Assembly (NCBI GenBank): GCA_900708905.1
Contig: CAADRB010000019.1
Span: 499,514 to 563,513, forward strand
Source of the DNA: Hymenolepis diminuta
Taxonomy: Eukaryota; Platyhelminthes; Cestoda; Cyclophyllidea; Hymenolepididae
Direction of reading: 5' to 3'
Length of the DNA stretch: 64,000 nucleotides
The translations under genes were made by a program, and so were the position numbers. Under the pieces are notes generated by a model. It had not been told where the DNA came from and made no database searches. It was given only the letters and a program-made list of their open reading frames with translations. The stretch's first letter is position 1, and each line of letters opens with the position of its first letter. Positions 60,901 through 64,000 of this stretch are shown here, piece after piece.

Positions 60901-62519
60901 TCTTTTCATATCGATCCGATCGAATTAACTTTACATTCCTCATAAGTATCCTTGAGTAAAAATGCAGTGCAATATGACACATTCAAATCAAACTGATCTT
61001 AACCACGCATTTTCAGTAACATCCTACCCAAGGGATAAATGAATGCTATTAAATTTTATCGTAAGAAATTCCACTTTGGCGGTGCTGTCAATAGTTGCAT
61101 CATCTAAATCCGAGATTCTGTGTTATCCCCTAGTTACCACGATCAAGTAGCAACTAATTTTACTTAATAATGGACACAGAGTGCATAATCCAGTCTTCTT
61201 CTACCAATAGAAGTAAAATGTGTTAGTTCACATTTTCTAATCATCTCACCTGAATGACTTCCACCTTAAATTCATCTTCAAATAGTATGCGGATCACGTC
61301 TCTTTATGATGAGCTAGTAAGTAAGCTCTAAAATTTTGATCTTTCAGAGTTTTAATTAAATACGATCGTGAGGGGCTATAAGACTACTATTAAAATATCC
61401 ATGCTGATTAATTCGTTTTGCCAAAGAAACTTAGCATGATTATCCCAGCACGTTTAAAAAAGCGTTAATGCATTTCTAAGTGATTAAAATAGTTCTTTTA
61501 TTCACGTTTTACACGTTTTTATCTAATTATTGTAGTTAATCACTACCTCTTCTAATTCTCCATTATTTTCATCCGCTATCCAAAGGAAAATCATACTTGT
61601 CATGCTTGTGGCATATTGGCTAGAGGGTTAATTTGGACGATTATTCATCAAATTTTGAGGGGATGTCTCGTCTTTTTTATAGTCAAATTAATGGATGTGT
61701 CAATTTGATTTTAACAAATTGGTAATAATGTCAACTTTATTAAGTTTCACTATGAACAAATTTAACAGTAAGTATGAGAAAATAATTCTGCCCAACATTG
61801 CTGAAACTTTCTCTTTCGCTAAAAATCGCCGGCTTGATATGTAATTAAAAGGAGCTTAAAAATATAAGAACCGATTAAACGAAAAGGAAATGGTTTTCCC
61901 TGATGACTACAAAACTTGCATGTTTCTAGCTTTTTGGAAAACTCTCATCTGAAAATACATATGTATATATATATTTTTTTCATTCCGATTCTTATACAAG
62001 AGTGACAATTCAGGTTGTCATAGAAAGATAGTTTAGTTTTATATCTGAAAGTTAATCCGAGTCTAAATAGCCGAATAATTTTAAATACATTTGTTGCGCA
62101 AAATAGTAGGCTATTAAATATCATGCTAGATCATTTTGCCTTCTCAACAATTGGGAGAAAGAGTATAAATGATGTGACTAGACCGACTCTTCTTGTTAAA
62201 CCGGTCAATAAGCACTGAAAATCATGAACAAATATTTACTGCAATCCAGAGGATGAACCGTAAATATTTAATTTTGAAATATGAACAGTGGTTTCTATGC
62301 AACCCGATTCCAAATCGAGTGAAGACTCTCCGATATTTTGACTTCTTCTCTATCGCTTTTTTGACCTTTTAACCGATTTCAGTCGCTCCTCATAGTTAAA
62401 AATGACAATTTTTTATTACTGTGGGTAATAATAATAAGTGATATGAATATAAAATATTTTGAATAGCCAATGACAGCGTGAATCATCCTTTCAACGAGGC
62501 ATCCTGAATCAGTGTGATA
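60901..62519. other. no gene recognised; expected place of the retrotransposon 5' LTR
   Basis: The upstream end of the minus-strand Ty3/gypsy element should lie here, because homology to the left copy resumes near 62.5 kb. I could not identify an LTR pair or primer-binding site by eye. A short (TA)n run occurs near 61965. Confidence 0.35.
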
Positions 62520-63760
62520 ATCATTAATTTTATAATTTGCTTATGATGACCAGTCACCGAATGAAACTAGGCATTTTGTCAATAAAGGACAACCTAAAGC
62601 GCAACGGATAATGGCTACAATATGCCAAGTCCAGGCACCAATGAACTATAAGGTGCAAATCCGGTTCTGTTTAAGACAAATATGAATTGCAAATGAAAAT
62701 GGTTGACGATGGAGCAATTGAAGGTAGATATGGCCCATTGCAATTTTTTGAGGGGAGTTGCTAACTAGTATATACGAATAATCAATAAAATTGACTAATA
62801 GAAGAAGTGAAAAGATTTAAAAAGAATCTAATGGTATTATGTACTCAAGTGATTGTGTTCATATTATTGAAGTTAAGTAAGATTTATTTTATGAGTGAGT
62901 GAATCTTGAGACATTTATTGTTGTAGGAATATCTCTCATGAAAGTGGAAAAGAGGAAGTGGTACTGGAGTAGATCGATACCATCAGAAGTAAGAAACTGC
63001 ATCTTACTGTTGTTGAAGCGAATGAAATGAGACCACAAGGCAAGGGCTAGAAAGACATCGGATGGAAGTTAGGATTAAGAACCAAATTAAATTGATGGCA
63101 TCCTGAAAAGCCCATGCTAATCCAAAAATTGACAACGAAAGGTCGCATTTATCAGAATTAAGTGATTTTGTATATCACGATCATAAAAAATAAGACTGTT
63201 TAAAAATGAAAATAATGAAATTATGATGGTTAAGTCGTTTTAAAGGATTTAAATAGACATTCATCTTGCTAGCTATTTAAATATTTGACATAATCAAGCC
63301 TGTTAAATATTGATTCATTTAATAATACTGATCACAACATTAACAATTCCACTAGTTATTTAAACAAATTAGAGCGCCAATTTCCAATTAGAACCACCGC
63401 ATACTGGATGGATCGTATATAGGTGTATTTAAAGTTTACACAAATCAATAAATATGATTTTTACTACGTGCAGTTCTATCTTCATGTTCTAGTAAATCGG
63501 CTTTAACAAAATTAAACGAAACACCTATGCATTAATTTCTTTCCAGTGTTAAACTCTATTTTTTAACATCGCTCTGCTAGTTCAGCAAAGGTTCACCTTG
63601 GTAGGCTAAAAAATACTCAACAGCTAACTTGATGAGGATTGGTAAAAAGGTTTCTTTGCACATCACGGCTCACAAAAATTGAAATGCACAGAATGAGGAA
63701 GAAATTCGGGAAAATTTGGGTCACTTTTCATTTGTTTCTTGAGTTATAATACTAGGAGAA
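62520..63760 (+). repeat. conserved island J, copy 4 (diverged part)
   Basis: Partner of 27700-28938 at an offset of 34.80-34.82 kb; the matching phrases are given there. The 7-kb jump in offset from islands A-I is explained by the retrotransposon insertion and the extra C island. Confidence 0.62.
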
Positions 63761-64000
63761 GTATTGCTACCATAGTATTGCTGCCCATCACTGATGTGAA
63801 GTGATTCCCTTGGGAATAGATAGGAAGGGAAAAATAAAAGTGGGTAGAGATATAAGAAGAAATATAAATTGTTATGTCTGGTGGAACTGGCTGGATCTCT
63901 TATTACGGCTCTGTGGGAACCCATTTCACATTGACTTGATTGTTATTTTTCAGTAATGCTTAAATGGTGTTTTATTTAACTTTAAAATTTGCCAATTTCT
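63761..64000 (+). repeat. near-identical 240-bp tract, right copy (cut by window end)
   Basis: Matches 28939-29178 with three substitutions and no indels, and continues to the last base of the window. The sequence just left of it is diverged, so the boundary of near-identity is sharp, as at 18130/46680. Confidence 0.96.

Noticed and set aside
28914..63924. A pair of near-identical minus-strand frames (28914-29102 and 63721-63924) suggesting a conserved small protein
   Set aside because: The underlying DNA is 98-99% identical without regard to codon position, so the shared frame is expected from DNA identity alone. There is no domain and no upstream conservation of the frame.
1..64000. tRNA genes, rRNA, CRISPR arrays, operons or ribosome-binding sites
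   Set aside because: No cloverleaf with GGTTCGAATCC-type B box, no repeat-spacer array, and no prokaryotic gene organisation. The window is eukaryotic.

Overview
This window looks like gene-poor, AT-rich nuclear DNA from an arthropod, most likely an insect. The evidence is the base composition, the absence of dense open reading frames, and the mobile elements: two mariner-type DNA transposons (one irritans-like, one DD37D 'mori'-like) and a decayed Ty3/gypsy retrotransposon. I found no host protein-coding gene, rRNA or tRNA that I would defend. Almost all short open frames lie in AT-rich sequence and look like chance.

Layout. 1-358: the end of an irritans-like mariner on the minus strand, cut by the window start. 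About 898-1830: a decayed DD37D mariner transposase on the plus strand. 1.8-12.6 kb: mostly featureless, with two conserved islands at 5.8-5.96 kb and 10.43-10.79 kb. 12.6-29.2 kb: the left copy of a large diverged duplication. 29.2-43.5 kb: mostly featureless, with one clear island (33.2-33.4 kb) and two GC-richer patches (34.2 and 40.6 kb). 43.5-64.0 kb: the right copy of the duplication, holding an assembly gap (45190-45960), a (TA)n microsatellite and the Ty3/gypsy remnant (about 57.6-60.9 kb, minus strand).

Main observation. By eye, 15.6-29.2 kb and 43.5-64.0 kb are colinear paralogous copies. At least eight islands of recognisable similarity occur in the same order and orientation, 27.2-28.6 kb apart, separated by sequence that no longer aligns. 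Past the retrotransposon the offset jumps to a constant 34.8 kb, as expected if about 7 kb was inserted into the right copy. Some islands recur more often: module K at 5.9, 19.9, 33.3 and 48.3 kb (13.4-15.0 kb apart), module C at 10.4, 26.5, 54.6 and 55.6 kb, and module A at 13.2, 16.5 and 44.4 kb. The islands show indels and no shared reading frame, so they look noncoding: regulatory elements, noncoding RNA exons, or remnants of a longer repeat.

Within these old copies are two tracts of near-perfect identity: 17411-18130 with 45961-46680 (720 bp, one difference, starting exactly at the gap) and 28939-29178 with 63761-64000 (240 bp, three differences, running off the window). Recent gene conversion or assembly error could each explain them.

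Letters for modules (A, B, C, E, I, J, K, P) are labels invented here. All alignments were made by eye without a program, so boundaries are approximate.
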